A stretch of 64,000 nt of DNA. Source: Xanthomonas sp. XNM01. Lineage in GTDB: Bacteria > Pseudomonadota > Gammaproteobacteria > Xanthomonadales > Xanthomonadaceae. The translations under genes and the position numbers were made by a program. Position 1 is the first letter of the stretch. Every line of letters begins with the position of its first letter. Location of the stretch: positions 744,001 to 808,000 of the forward strand of contig NZ_JACVAP010000001.1 of NCBI RefSeq assembly GCF_014851915.1, given 5' to 3'. Of this stretch, positions 20,865 through 30,512 are shown piece after piece. The notes beneath the pieces are model-generated. The model saw only the letters and a program-made list of their open reading frames with translations. It had not been told where the DNA came from and made no database searches.

Positions 20865-20891
20865 GCATGGTGGTCGCGGCTGGGGCCGCTC

Positions 20892-20897
<6 letters not shown>
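20865..20897 (-). repeat. REP-like palindromic element, copy 2
   Basis: Minus strand reads CTGTAGGAGCGGCCCCAGCC then GCGACCACCATG. It is the same element as at 19621-19651 with a few changes, and it again provides the TAG stop of the preceding gene (the omega-transaminase, stop at 20892-20894). Confidence 0.75.
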
Positions 20898-22259
<1,362 letters not shown>

Positions 22260-22280
22260 CGTGATCCTCCGCGGACTGTT

Positions 22281-22347
22281 CGAAAAAATGGACAGCTGCC
22301 CGAGTCTACGGCGAAAAAATTGACCGTTCCATGCCCCTGTGTAAAGT
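22281..22347 (+). promoter_or_regulatory. Divergent promoter region with paired operator-like repeats
   Basis: Two copies of CGAAAAAAT[GT]GAC (22281-22293 and 22312-22324) lie 31 bases apart, about three helical turns, in the 123 bases between the transaminase and the XRE-cupin regulator. Each sits in a weak palindrome (TGTTC...GGACA; ACGG...CCGT). The second overlaps a possible -35 TTGACC (22320-22325), with TAAAGT (22342-22347) 16 bases on as -10 of the regulator gene. Binding by the regulator is inference from position. Confidence 0.6.
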
Positions 22348-22382
22348 ATCCGCAACACCCCGGCCCCGGAGCGGCACCCGGC

Positions 22383-22931
22383 ATGGACATCGGCGCACGC
22401 CTGCAGCGCGTCCGCACCGCGCATGGCCTGAGCCAGCGCGAACTGGCCCGGCGCGTGGGCGTCACCAACAGCACGGTGTCGCTGATCGAGCAGAACAAGG
22501 TCAGCCCGTCGGTCAGCTCGCTGAAGAAGGTGCTGGACGGCATCCCGATCTCGCTGGCCGAGTTCTTCACCCTGGACCTGGACCCCGGCCCGCCGGAGGC
22601 GCCGTTCTACGCGCCCGACGAACAGCCGGACGTCGGCAACGACGGCATCCACTATTTCCTGGTCGGCCAGCACCGGCCGCAGCGGCAGATGTGCATCCTG
22701 CGCGAGGTGATGCCGCCCGGCAGCGACACCGGCGAGGCGATGCTGGTGCACGAAGGCGAGGAGGGCGGGGTGATCGTCGCCGGCCGGGTCGAGGTCACCG
22801 TCGGCGGGCAGGCGCGCGTGCTCGGCCCGGGCGAGGCCTACTATTTCGACAGCAGCGTGCCGCACCGCTTCCGCAACGTCGGCGAGGATGACGCGGTGAT
22901 CGTCAGCGCGAACACACCGGCGACGTTCTGA
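22383..22931 (+). CDS. XRE-family regulator with C-terminal cupin domain (PuuR-like)
   Basis: 182 residues. N-terminal helix-turn-helix (residues about 5-60: GLSQRELARRVGVTNSTVSLIEQNKVSPSVSSL), then a cupin sensor domain (about 105-180) with HEGEEGGVIVAGRVEVTVGG and YYFDSSVPHRFRNVG. Same architecture as PuuR, which represses putrescine catabolism genes. It stands divergent from the transaminase-ald-mmsA genes and upstream of a PuuC-like dehydrogenase, so it probably controls both arms. The ligand may be an omega-amino acid or polyamine derivative. Confidence 0.9.
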   Translation: MDIGARLQRVRTAHGLSQRELARRVGVTNSTVSLIEQNKVSPSVSSLKKVLDGIPISLAEFFTLDLDPGPPEAPFYAPDEQPDVGNDGIHYFLVGQHRPQRQMCILREVMPPGSDTGEAMLVHEGEEGGVIVAGRVEVTVGGQARVLGPGEAYYFDSSVPHRFRNVGEDDAVIVSANTPATF

Positions 22932-23056
22932 TGCCCATCACCGCCGCTGGCATCCGCACGCGTCATGGCGCTCATTCACGCCACGCCGCCGGGCGCACCG
23001 TCGGTTTTCCCTCAGCGCCGGATGTCTGTGTGAGTCGAGAGCAGCCGACCGCACAT

Positions 23057-23085
23057 GACCCCGAGCGGCATCCGCACCCGGGGTC
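23057..23085. other. Strong hairpin after the XRE-cupin gene
   Basis: Perfect arms GACCCCG (23057-23063) and CGGGGTC (23079-23085) enclose a second stem GCGG-CAT-CCGC (65-68 with 72-75). It lies in the 298-base gap before the aldehyde dehydrogenase gene. No T run follows, so it may be a Rho-assisted terminator or a structured leader. The rest of the gap holds nothing I recognise. Confidence 0.45.
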
Positions 23086-23229
23086 GACGCGGCTGGGCAC
23101 GCAGCTCTTTCTTCCCTGCATGGAGAGCGGGACCGAAGGACGGAGGTTGGCGCTCCCGGCGTTTGCAGATCCGTTCGCCGCACCACGATCCTGATGTCCT
23201 CATCGAAGATGAATCCCGGAGACCACCGC

Positions 23230-24732
23230 ATGTCCACACCCCGCACCCGCGCCGACTGGCAGGCCATGGCCGACGGCCTCGACATCCGCACCCGCGCCTT
23301 CATCGACGGTCGTCACGTCGATGCCGCCGATGGCGCGACCTTCGACTGCATCAGCCCGATCGACGGCCGCGTGCTCGGCCAGGTGTCCGCCTGTGGCAGC
23401 GTCGACATCGACCGCGCGGTCGCCGCGGCGCGGCGCAGCTTCGAGGCCGGCGGCTGGTCGCGGGCCAAGCCGGTCAAGCGCAAGAAGACGCTGCAGACGT
23501 TGGTCGCATTGATCGAGCGGCACGCCGATGAACTGGCGCTGCTGGAAACGCTGGACATGGGCAAGCCGATCGACGATGCGGTCAATGTCGACCTGGCCGC
23601 GACGATCCGCTGCTTCGCGTGGACCGCCGAGGCGCTGGACAAGGTCTATGGCGAGGTTGCGCCGACCGGCAACGACGAACTCGGCCTGATCACCCGCGAG
23701 CCGCTGGGCGTGGTCGGTGCGATCGTGCCGTGGAACTTTCCGCTGCTGATGGCGGCGTGGAAGCTGGCCCCGGCGCTGGCGGCCGGCAATTCGGTGGTGC
23801 TCAAGCCGTCGGAGAAATCGCCGCTCAGCGTGCTCCGCCTGGCCGAACTGGTCGCCGAGGCCGGCATTCCCGACGGTGTGTTCAACGTGGTGCCCGGGCA
23901 TGGCCGCGATGCCGGCGAGCCGCTGGCGCTGCACATGGATGTCGACGGGCTGGTGTTCACCGGCTCGACCGCGGTCGGCAAGCGTCTGCTGCAGTACGCC
24001 GGGCAGTCGAACATGAAGCGGGTCTACCTGGAATGCGGCGGCAAGAGCCCGAACCTGGTGTTCGCCGACGCGCCCGACCTGGACAAGGCGGCCGAGGCCG
24101 CCGCGTCCGGCATCTTCTACAACCAGGGCGAGGTCTGCACCGCCGCGTCGCGGCTGCTGGTCGAGCGCGGCATCAAGGACGCCTTCGTCGCGCGCGTGGT
24201 CGAGGCCGGACGGAAGATGCAGCCGCGGCATCCGCTGGAACCCGGCGCGGCGATGGGCGCGCTGGTCGACGAAGGCCAGGCGCAGCGCGTGCTCGACTAC
24301 ATCGGCAAGGGCCGCGACGAAGGCGCGCGGCTGGCGCTGGGCGGCAACCGCGCCGAGCCGGTGGCCGGCGGCTGCTACATCGAACCGACCGTGTTCGACG
24401 ACGTACGCCCCGACCACACCATCGCCCGCGAGGAGATCTTCGGCCCGGTGCTGGCGGTGATCCCGTTCGACGACGAGGCCCAGGCCCTGCGCATCGCCAA
24501 CGACACCGAGTACGGTCTGGCCGCCGGCGTGTGGACGGCCAACCTGTCGCGCGCGCATCGCGTCGCCCGCGGCCTGCGTGCCGGCAGCGTCTGGGTCAAC
24601 TACTGGGACGGCGGCGACATGACCGCGCCGTTCGGCGGCTACAAGCAGTCCGGCAACGGCCGCGACAAATCGCTGCATGCCTTCGACAAGTACACCGAGC
24701 TGAAGGCGACGTGGATCAACCTGGGCGATTGA
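23230..24732 (+). CDS. NAD(P)-dependent aldehyde dehydrogenase, PuuC-like
   Basis: 500 residues. ALDH landmarks: IVPWNFPLLMAAWKLAPAL, KPSEKSPLSVLRLAEL, FTGSTAVGKRLLQYAGQSN, catalytic Glu in LECGGKSPNLVF and Cys in [28 protein letters not shown], and GGYKQSGNGRDKSLHAFDKYTELKATW condensed at the C terminus, closest in pattern to gamma-glutamyl-gamma-aminobutyraldehyde dehydrogenase PuuC. It likely oxidises an aminoaldehyde from polyamine or omega-amine breakdown. The start MSTPRT at 23230 has GGAG about 10 bases before it; an in-frame ATG at 23194 is less likely. Confidence 0.88.
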   Translation: MSTPRTRADWQAMADGLDIRTRAFIDGRHVDAADGATFDCISPIDGRVLGQVSACGSVDIDRAVAAARRSFEAGGWSRAKPVKRKKTLQTLVALIERHADELALLETLDMGKPIDDAVNVDLAATIRCFAWTAEALDKVYGEVAPTGNDELGLITREPLGVVGAIVPWNFPLLMAAWKLAPALAAGNSVVLKPSEKSPLSVLRLAELVAEAGIPDGVFNVVPGHGRDAGEPLALHMDVDGLVFTGSTAVGKRLLQYAGQSNMKRVYLECGGKSPNLVFADAPDLDKAAEAAASGIFYNQGEVCTAASRLLVERGIKDAFVARVVEAGRKMQPRHPLEPGAAMGALVDEGQAQRVLDYIGKGRDEGARLALGGNRAEPVAGGCYIEPTVFDDVRPDHTIAREEIFGPVLAVIPFDDEAQALRIANDTEYGLAAGVWTANLSRAHRVARGLRAGSVWVNYWDGGDMTAPFGGYKQSGNGRDKSLHAFDKYTELKATWINLGD

Positions 24733-24810
24733 CGACGGCGCATCGCGTCGTACACCCGCATGACGCCCGCGGCGTGCGCCGGTGTGCGCGCGGCAGGCGT
24801 TGCTGCCGGA

Positions 24811-25449
24811 TCAGGAGGCGGCGGCCTCCGCCTGCCACAGTCGGTACAGCGCTTCGATGTCCGACGCGCACAGCAGCGGCATCGCCTGTTCGATCCGCTC
24901 CAGCGGCCAGTCCCACCACGCCATCTGCAGCAGCATCGCGATCTGGTCGTCCTGGAAGCGGGTGCGGATCGGCCGCGCCGGGTTGCCGGCCACGATGGTG
25001 TAGGGCGCCACGTCGCGGGTGACCACCGCTCGGCTGGCGATGACCGCGCCGTGGCCGATCCGGATGCCCGGCATGACCATCGCTTCCGCGCCGATCCACA
25101 CGTCGCTGCCGACCACCGTGTCGCCCGCGGGCTGGAAGGCGTCGATGGCGCCGCCGAAGGCAGGCTCCTCCTGCATGTAGAAGAACGGGAACGTGCTCGC
25201 CCAGTCGTGGCGATGGCCTTGGTTGCCGGCCATGATGAAGCTGGCGCCGGTGCCGATCGAACAGAAGCTGCCGATGACCAGCCTGTCGACATCGTCGCGG
25301 TCCGGCAGCAGGTAACGGGCGCAGTCGTCGAAACCGTGGCCGTGGTAGTAGCCGGAGTAGTAGCTGTAGCGGCCGACGTGGATGTTGGGATTGGTGACCT
25401 GCTCGCTGAGCAGCCGGCCCTTGAACGGGCTCTCGAAATGCTGGTGCAT
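24811..25449 (-). CDS. catB: Type B chloramphenicol O-acetyltransferase (CatB, xenobiotic acetyltransferase)
   Basis: 212 residues, the usual CatB length. It starts [19 protein letters not shown] and continues [22 protein letters not shown]; His79 (AGNQGHR) corresponds to the catalytic base, followed by [19 protein letters not shown], left-handed beta-helix hexapeptide repeats ([21 protein letters not shown]) and [13 protein letters not shown]. Enzymes of this group acetylate chloramphenicol or related hydroxyl xenobiotics with acetyl-CoA. It stands alone with no integron or transposon signs, so it is probably a chromosomal variant. Whether it confers resistance cannot be told from sequence. 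Confidence 0.9.
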   Translation of the reverse strand: MHQHFESPFKGRLLSEQVTNPNIHVGRYSYYSGYYHGHGFDDCARYLLPDRDDVDRLVIGSFCSIGTGASFIMAGNQGHRHDWASTFPFFYMQEEPAFGGAIDAFQPAGDTVVGSDVWIGAEAMVMPGIRIGHGAVIASRAVVTRDVAPYTIVAGNPARPIRTRFQDDQIAMLLQMAWWDWPLERIEQAMPLLCASDIEALYRLWQAEAAAS

Positions 25450-25559
25450 CGGGTGGATCCAGTGCGATGTGCTGGCAGTGTCCCACGCACCGGCACCGCT
25501 TGGCTGCAGCGCTGCGGCGTGCCGATGAAGAATACCGCTGCGGAACAGGAAATCCTCTT

Positions 25560-25970
25560 GTCGCCCGAAGGACGGCACCCAGGCAGAGATCGCGGATCAC
25601 CGCTGTCGGCCTGCTGCTGGCGTCCGGTGCCGCATGCGCCGACGGTGGCGCCGCCTCGCTGGTGCCCGATGCGCTCGAGCCGGGCACGATGGCCAACCGG
25701 ACGCTGCAGAACGACGCGATGGTCGGCACGGTGTCCGCGCTCGGGCTGCGCGGCTGCGACGAGCGCCGCGGGCTGGATGCGTTCATGACCCGCCGGCCGA
25801 CGGCGAACCGGGAGCGCGCGGATGGCAGGAGGTCCGGGGCGTGCGGTGCGACAACGGCCGCTATCCGATCCGCATCGACTTCCGCGAGGAGGTGCCGGCG
25901 GCGCACAGTGGAGCATCAGGGACGAGCGCGACGCGGCATCGGCGCCGCCGGCCGCAGGGCGATGATCGGG
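25560..25970 (+). pseudogene. Frameshifted remnant of a small exported-protein gene
   Basis: Protein-like sequence runs across three frames. Frame one has a signal-peptide-like stretch ([20 protein letters not shown]) followed by LVPDALEPGTMANRTLQNDA and GLRGCDERRGLDAFMTRRP (to about 25800). A second frame continues ARGWQEVRGVRCDNGRYPIRIDFREEVP (about 25810-25900). A third reads [18 protein letters not shown] and stops (about 25910-25968). No start codon is obvious in the first frame. Either a decayed gene or sequencing errors; the family is unknown. The bases on either side up to 25449 and 26118 hold nothing else I recognise. Confidence 0.4.
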
Positions 25971-26117
25971 TCTTGAAGCCAGCAGCGGCCCGCTCGCGCG
26001 GCTATATGTGGCCGTGACCGGACGTGGCGCATGCGGGTGCGGCCAGCGCGTCGTTCCGGGGCATCGCGGGGATGACCTGCGTCGGACCGGAAACCTGCCG
26101 GCGTCCGTCGGTATCAA

Positions 26118-26375
26118 TCACGTCGACCTCGGGCCGTTGGCGGTACGCCTGCGCTGCAGACGGCGCCGGAGCGACACGCGCGCCGCGATGCCCAGCGCGC
26201 CGAACAGCAGCCACAGCAGGGGAAGGGCGACCAGTACCGCGACATAGCCGCAGCTGCCTTCGAAGCAACTGCCGAGCGCGCCTGCCTGCGCGAGCAGCCC
26301 GGCGCCGATGCAGGCTGCGACGAAGGCGGCGACCAGGATCGCGAGCGTGATCACGACGTCCCGGAACACGGTCAT
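26118..26375 (-). CDS. Small two-helix membrane protein
   Basis: 85 residues: helix 1 about 7-30 (VVITLAILVAAFVAACIGAG), a loop with two cysteines (GSCFEGSCGY), helix 2 about 44-66 (VAVLVALPLLWLLFGALGI) and a basic tail (RVSLRRRLQRRR). Composition and the positive tail make a real inner-membrane protein plausible. No family recognised. Confidence 0.55.
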   Translation of the reverse strand: MTVFRDVVITLAILVAAFVAACIGAGLLAQAGALGSCFEGSCGYVAVLVALPLLWLLFGALGIAARVSLRRRLQRRRTANGPRST

Positions 26376-26504
26376 GGTCGACGCCTGCGGGTGGGTGGCG
26401 TGCTGGTGCGGTGTCGCGTGAGACGCAGGTGCAGGCTCGTGCCGGCCCGTCGGCCATTGAGGTGGCGGACGTCCGCGTCCAGCGTTTCACCGGCCATGGT
26501 CGGG

Positions 26505-26996
26505 TCAGCCGCCGCGCTCGCCCTGCTCGCCGGTGCGGAAACGCAGGGTCAGGCCCTTGAGGAAGTTGCGCAGGATCTGGTCGCCGCAGGGGCGGTAGTG
26601 CTTGTGGCCCGGCAGCCGGAACAGCGCGGTCATCTCCGGCTTGCTCAGCGGGAAGCCCGCCGCCTCGAAGGTGTCGTGCATGTCCACGTCCTTGAGCTGG
26701 AACGCCACGCGCAGCTTCTTCAACACCAGGTTGTTGGTGACGCGCGTCTCCAGCGGTCGCGGCGGCTGGCTGTCGTCGCGGCCGCGGTAGTGGACGATCA
26801 GGCCGTCGAGGAAGCGTGCCAGCAGCGCGTCGCTGCAGACCACCGCCCCGTCCTCGCCGTCCTTCTTCAGCAGGGCCGGGATGTCGGCCTTGTCGAGCGG
26901 GAACGCCGGATCGGCCAGATGGACGATCTCGACCACCCTGCCATCGCTGAAATCCAGCATGTAGCGGATGCTGCGGAGTACGTCGTTGGTGATCAT
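26505..26996 (-). CDS. DUF1456 family protein (YehS-like)
   Basis: 163 residues with the two DUF1456 repeats: MITNDVLRSIRYMLDFSDGRVVEI with a C-terminal LDGLIVHYRGRDD, and RVTNNLVLKKLRVAFQLKDVDMH with GDQILRNFLKGL. The family is cytoplasmic, widely conserved in gammaproteobacteria and without known function. No close neighbour suggests a partner. Confidence 0.9.
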   Translation of the reverse strand: MITNDVLRSIRYMLDFSDGRVVEIVHLADPAFPLDKADIPALLKKDGEDGAVVCSDALLARFLDGLIVHYRGRDDSQPPRPLETRVTNNLVLKKLRVAFQLKDVDMHDTFEAAGFPLSKPEMTALFRLPGHKHYRPCGDQILRNFLKGLTLRFRTGEQGERGG

Positions 26997-27433
26997 CGGG
27001 CGGTTCCTCGTTCATCGCCCGGGTGTTCAGGCGCGCGCAGTCTAGCGCCTGCGGGCGCACGCCGGCCATGCGCAGGCTGACTGGACCGCCGTGCCGCATC
27101 CGGACAGCGGCGCGTCGGCGGGCGCGATGCATGGCACGGGAGTGACGGGCGTTCAGCCTCCCTACGGGGTCGCTCCGTGCATGCCTTCCCGCGGTCATGT
27201 CCGAACCGCAAGCAGCGGTCGATGATGCGATGGTGTCCGCGTTCCATGGCCGACGCCACGCATGCCCTGGCGCGTGGCCCGGCCGGTGCCGATCGCCGGC
27301 GACCCTGCCCGGTCGAGCGCAGCCGCGCGCGCGTCGCCTTTCCGTCGCCCACGTGGCTGCCGGTCGCAGCCGATGTCGAAGCGCGGCATTCCCATCCGTC
27401 GTCAGGGCATACCGTCCATCAGCGAGGTCCAGC
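26997..27433. other. Intergenic region, no feature recognised
   Basis: 437 bases between the divergent DUF1456 and DUF4287 genes. It must hold both promoters but I cannot point to convincing boxes. Confidence 0.45.
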
Positions 27434-27643
27434 ATGGCAGCAGCAGAAAGGATCACAGGCCCGGCGTCGTACTTTCCCTCGATCGAGAAGACCTACGGCC
27501 AGCCGGTCGAACACTGGTTCGGCATCCTGCGTGCGGCCGGCGAAGGCCGGCACATGGCGCTGGTAGACCTGCTCAAGCGCGAGCACGGGCTGGGCCACGG
27601 GCATGCGAATGCGCTGGTGGCCTGGCATCTCGCCGGGAAGTGA
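27434..27643 (+). CDS. DUF4287 domain protein
   Basis: 69 residues covering one DUF4287 domain: FPSIEKTYGQPVEHWFGILRAA and HMALVDLLKREHGLGHGHANALVAWHL. Small cytoplasmic protein of unknown function, often found beside or fused to DUF5655. It precedes the VOC gene by nine bases on the same strand, so the two are likely co-transcribed. Confidence 0.85.
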   Translation: MAAAERITGPASYFPSIEKTYGQPVEHWFGILRAAGEGRHMALVDLLKREHGLGHGHANALVAWHLAGK

Positions 27644-27652
27644 GGAGGATCC

Positions 27653-28102
27653 ATGCCGATTCCCTTCAGCATCGAGCGCATCGACGATCTGGTGTTCCGC
27701 GTCGTCGATCTCGAGCGCAGCGTGGCGTTCTACCGGCAGGTACTGGGCTGCGAGGTCGTGCGCAGGCGCGATCACCTCGGCCTGGTCCATCTGCGCGCCG
27801 GCGTCTCGATGATCGACCTGGTGGCGGTCGATGGGCGCCTCGGCCGGCAGGGCGGCGCAGCACCGGGGCCGCAGGCACGCAACGTCGACCATCTCTGCCT
27901 GCGCATCGCGCCGTTCGACGAGGCCGGGCTGGCGGCGCATCTGCACACGCACGGCTGTCCGCCTTCCGGTCCGGCGCAGTGCAATTTCGGTGCGGAAGGC
28001 GAGGGGCCGTCGCTCTGCATCCACGATCCGGACGGCAACGTGATCGAGTTGAAGGGGCCGTCCGTGGTGACGGTGGCGATGGACGCACCGGCACCCGGGT
28101 GA
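27653..28102 (+). CDS. VOC family (glyoxalase-like) protein
   Basis: 149 residues with two beta-alpha-beta-beta-beta units: IDDLVFRVVDLERSVAFYRQVLGCEV at the start and NVDHLCLRIAPFDEAGL later, ending SLCIHDPDGNVIELKGP. The three likely metal ligands of the superfamily are not all obvious (the first His of the usual LDHxxL is Asp-Asp-Leu-Val here), so it may be a VOC protein with altered metal binding. RBS GAGGA lies just before the ATG. Substrate unknown. Confidence 0.85.
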   Translation: MPIPFSIERIDDLVFRVVDLERSVAFYRQVLGCEVVRRRDHLGLVHLRAGVSMIDLVAVDGRLGRQGGAAPGPQARNVDHLCLRIAPFDEAGLAAHLHTHGCPPSGPAQCNFGAEGEGPSLCIHDPDGNVIELKGPSVVTVAMDAPAPG

Positions 28103-28166
28103 GTGCCCGGCGCGGCTGGAAGCGCGTGTGCCGCAGCATTGCGGCGCGTCGGTGACCGCCAGCCTG

Positions 28167-28832
28167 TCAGTCCTGGCGGTCGTCGCGTGGCTGGTCGTCG
28201 TCCGGCCGCGCCGGCTCAGGGCCGAAGTGGATCAGGCCCAGCCGGGCGAGATCGTCGGGATACGCATACCAGGCGTCTTCGAAGGCACCCAGCGCCTGCT
28301 GCTCGGCCGTGGTCAACGCCGCATGCAGATCGTGCAGCCCGGTGATTTCCGGCGCGTCCTCGAACCGGTCCATCAGTCCACGCATGCCGGCCAGCGCCGC
28401 ATGGGTCCGGGTGGCACCGATCGCGCCCAGCGCCGACAGCGCCAGCTGGCAGGTCTGGTCGCCCCAGTTGCACAGGAACTGCATGAAGCCGCCGTTGTTG
28501 ATGTCCGCTTCCATCCGCCACAGCGCGACCAGTTGCTGGTCCTGGGGCGACAGCGCGTCGAGATTCCAGCCGCGCGCCTGCAGGCGCTTGAGGGCGTTGT
28601 CGTAGCGTGCATCCCAGACCAGGTCCGGCACGCTCACCCGTGCCAGCGAGGGCCAGCTGATGCACAGGCCATCCGCGCTCGGTTCCCAGCCTGCGCGTCG
28701 TGCCGCATCGGCCCCCTGCAGGCGCGGGTTGCGCGACAGGAACTCGCTGAGCCGCTGGCCGTCCGCCAGATGCAGGTGGACGTGGGTGTCGTCGAACTGG
28801 ACGGAGCGGATGTGCAGCCGGGACACGGGCAT
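28167..28832 (-). CDS. DUF2442-DUF4375 (DMP19-like) fusion protein
   Basis: 221 residues. The N-terminal 85 match DUF2442 (VQFDDTHVHLHLADGQRLSEFLSRNPRL; DGLCISWPSL), a small domain common beside toxin-antitoxin-like genes. The C-terminal part matches DUF4375/DMP19 (LVALWRMEADINNGGFMQFLCNWGDQ, then the ALGAIGATRTHAAL segment, ending in EDAWYAYPDDLA), a family related to DNA-mimic proteins. It has an acidic tail (EPARPDDDQPRDDRQD). The combination in one chain is unusual; the function is unknown. Confidence 0.78.
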   Translation of the reverse strand: MPVSRLHIRSVQFDDTHVHLHLADGQRLSEFLSRNPRLQGADAARRAGWEPSADGLCISWPSLARVSVPDLVWDARYDNALKRLQARGWNLDALSPQDQQLVALWRMEADINNGGFMQFLCNWGDQTCQLALSALGAIGATRTHAALAGMRGLMDRFEDAPEITGLHDLHAALTTAEQQALGAFEDAWYAYPDDLARLGLIHFGPEPARPDDDQPRDDRQD

Positions 28833-29005
28833 GGTGATCGATCGGAGGCACAGGAGCGGCGCGGAGCGCGGTCGATCCTGCCACAGCGATGCGGAGGCAG
28901 GGTCCCGCGGGCAACGCGCACGACATCCCATGCATGGGGCGGCGCAGCCGGCCAGGCATGCAACGATGCGGTCGAGTGGCGGCCTCGGCCGCCGCAGGCG
29001 TGGCG

Positions 29006-30394
29006 TCAGGGCAGAGGATCGGGCTCGCTGCAGCGTTGCGGGACGTCCGTTCCGGCGACGAACGCCGATGCCGCAGCCACGAAGCACTGCGGTGCGACGA
29101 AGCTGAGCAGGTGCGCACCGCCCTCGACGGTGCTGAACTGCACCGGTCCGGCGCCGGCCAGGGTCCTCGCATGCACCTGCGCACCGGCGTAGGGCGTGTT
29201 GGGGTCCAGGGTGCCGTGGAGTACCAGCGTGCGTGGCACCGCCGACGGCGTGCCGCCGAACCAGCGATCGCGCGGATACGCCGGGACAGGCGCATCGACC
29301 AGGAAGCCGGGGATCGCGCTGGTGAACAGCGCATCCCGGGCCTCGTCGTCGACGGTGGCCCGGGTCAGGTCCGGGCGTGCGTTGTTTTCCGACGCCGCGA
29401 TCAGCATCACCAGTGGCAGGGCCGGCGATGACAGCGGATGCCGCGTCATCGGCGCGGTGATGGCGCGCAGGTCGGCGACGGTGGCGCGCAGCAGCGCGTC
29501 GTCGCCGTGGCCCAGTGCCTCGACGATGGCCGGGATGCGGGCACGCAGCGACGGGAAGTTCAGCAGGGTGCCGAAGAAGCGGCGCAGATCGCCACCGGGG
29601 ATCTGCGCGCGCCAGGCGGGCTCCGTGCCGGCGGTGTCCAGCAGGCGCTGGTAGGCGGCCGAGCCGGCATCGCCGAGGAAGGCGCGGCCGACCGCGTCGA
29701 CCACCGCGGTGCGATGGCTCAGGTCCCACTGCGGTGCGGTTTCCGGCGGCACCAGGCCGTCCAGGATCAGGCCATCCAGCGGCTGTGGCGCCACCTGCAG
29801 CATGCGCAGTGCCAGCTGCGTGCCGTAGGACACGGCATACACCAGCACCTCGCCATCGCCGCGCTGCCGGGCGATCAGGGACGACAGGTCCTGCGCAGCC
29901 TCGGTGATGGTGAAGGCCGAGGTCCGTGCCTGGTCGGCATGCAGCGCGCCGATGCACGGACCCCATTCATTGCCGGCCAGGGCCACGCCGTCCGCGCTGC
30001 CGGGCGATTCCTGCAGCGGGCACAGCCGCTCGGATCCGCCGGTGCCGCGATGGTCGGCGATCACCAGGTCGTGTTGCGGAAACGCGCGCCGCAGGGTCGG
30101 CAGCAGCGGGTGGAACGAGGCGCCTGCTTCGCCCGGCCCGCCGGCGACCAGCCAGATCTGGCCGCGACGGCGATCGGGCGTCGCCGCGGGAAAACGGCGG
30201 ACGAAGACGCTGATCGATACCGCATCCGGGGCCGCGTGACGCAGCGGAAGGGTGGTGGTCAGGCATTGGCTGCCGGCCAGTTCGGGGAACCCGGCCGTGT
30301 CGTCGCAGGCGGTGAAACGGTCCGCGGTCGCAGCGCACGCGGCAGCGGGCAGGCAGCACAGCAGGAGCGCAAGACGGATCGCGGATCGGCGCAT
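29006..30394 (-). CDS. Secreted alpha/beta hydrolase (tripeptidyl aminopeptidase/SlpD-like)
   Basis: 462 residues from MRRSAIRLALLLCCLPAAACA (signal peptide, possibly lipoprotein-like AAC). Alpha/beta-hydrolase motifs: oxyanion loop VAGGPGEAG, ADHRGTGGSERLCP, nucleophile VSYGTQLALRML (Ser in GxSxG variant YAVSYGTQ), a late LVLHGTLDPNTPY with the catalytic Asp, and GAHLLSF with the His. The layout fits exported aminopeptidases that cleave tri- or dipeptides or prolyl bonds. Exact specificity not inferred. Confidence 0.85.
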   Translation of the reverse strand: MRRSAIRLALLLCCLPAAACAATADRFTACDDTAGFPELAGSQCLTTTLPLRHAAPDAVSISVFVRRFPAATPDRRRGQIWLVAGGPGEAGASFHPLLPTLRRAFPQHDLVIADHRGTGGSERLCPLQESPGSADGVALAGNEWGPCIGALHADQARTSAFTITEAAQDLSSLIARQRGDGEVLVYAVSYGTQLALRMLQVAPQPLDGLILDGLVPPETAPQWDLSHRTAVVDAVGRAFLGDAGSAAYQRLLDTAGTEPAWRAQIPGGDLRRFFGTLLNFPSLRARIPAIVEALGHGDDALLRATVADLRAITAPMTRHPLSSPALPLVMLIAASENNARPDLTRATVDDEARDALFTSAIPGFLVDAPVPAYPRDRWFGGTPSAVPRTLVLHGTLDPNTPYAGAQVHARTLAGAGPVQFSTVEGGAHLLSFVAPQCFVAAASAFVAGTDVPQRCSEPDPLP

Positions 30395-30512
30395 GGCAGG
30401 GACGGTCGTGGAGGGTGGCCGAGCATGCGGCCTGGCGCCGCTGGCCGGCACTCCCGGAAGTCATGCCGGGAGTGCCGGTGCGAAGCAGGCACGCGGGCTC
30501 GAGCGGCGGCGA

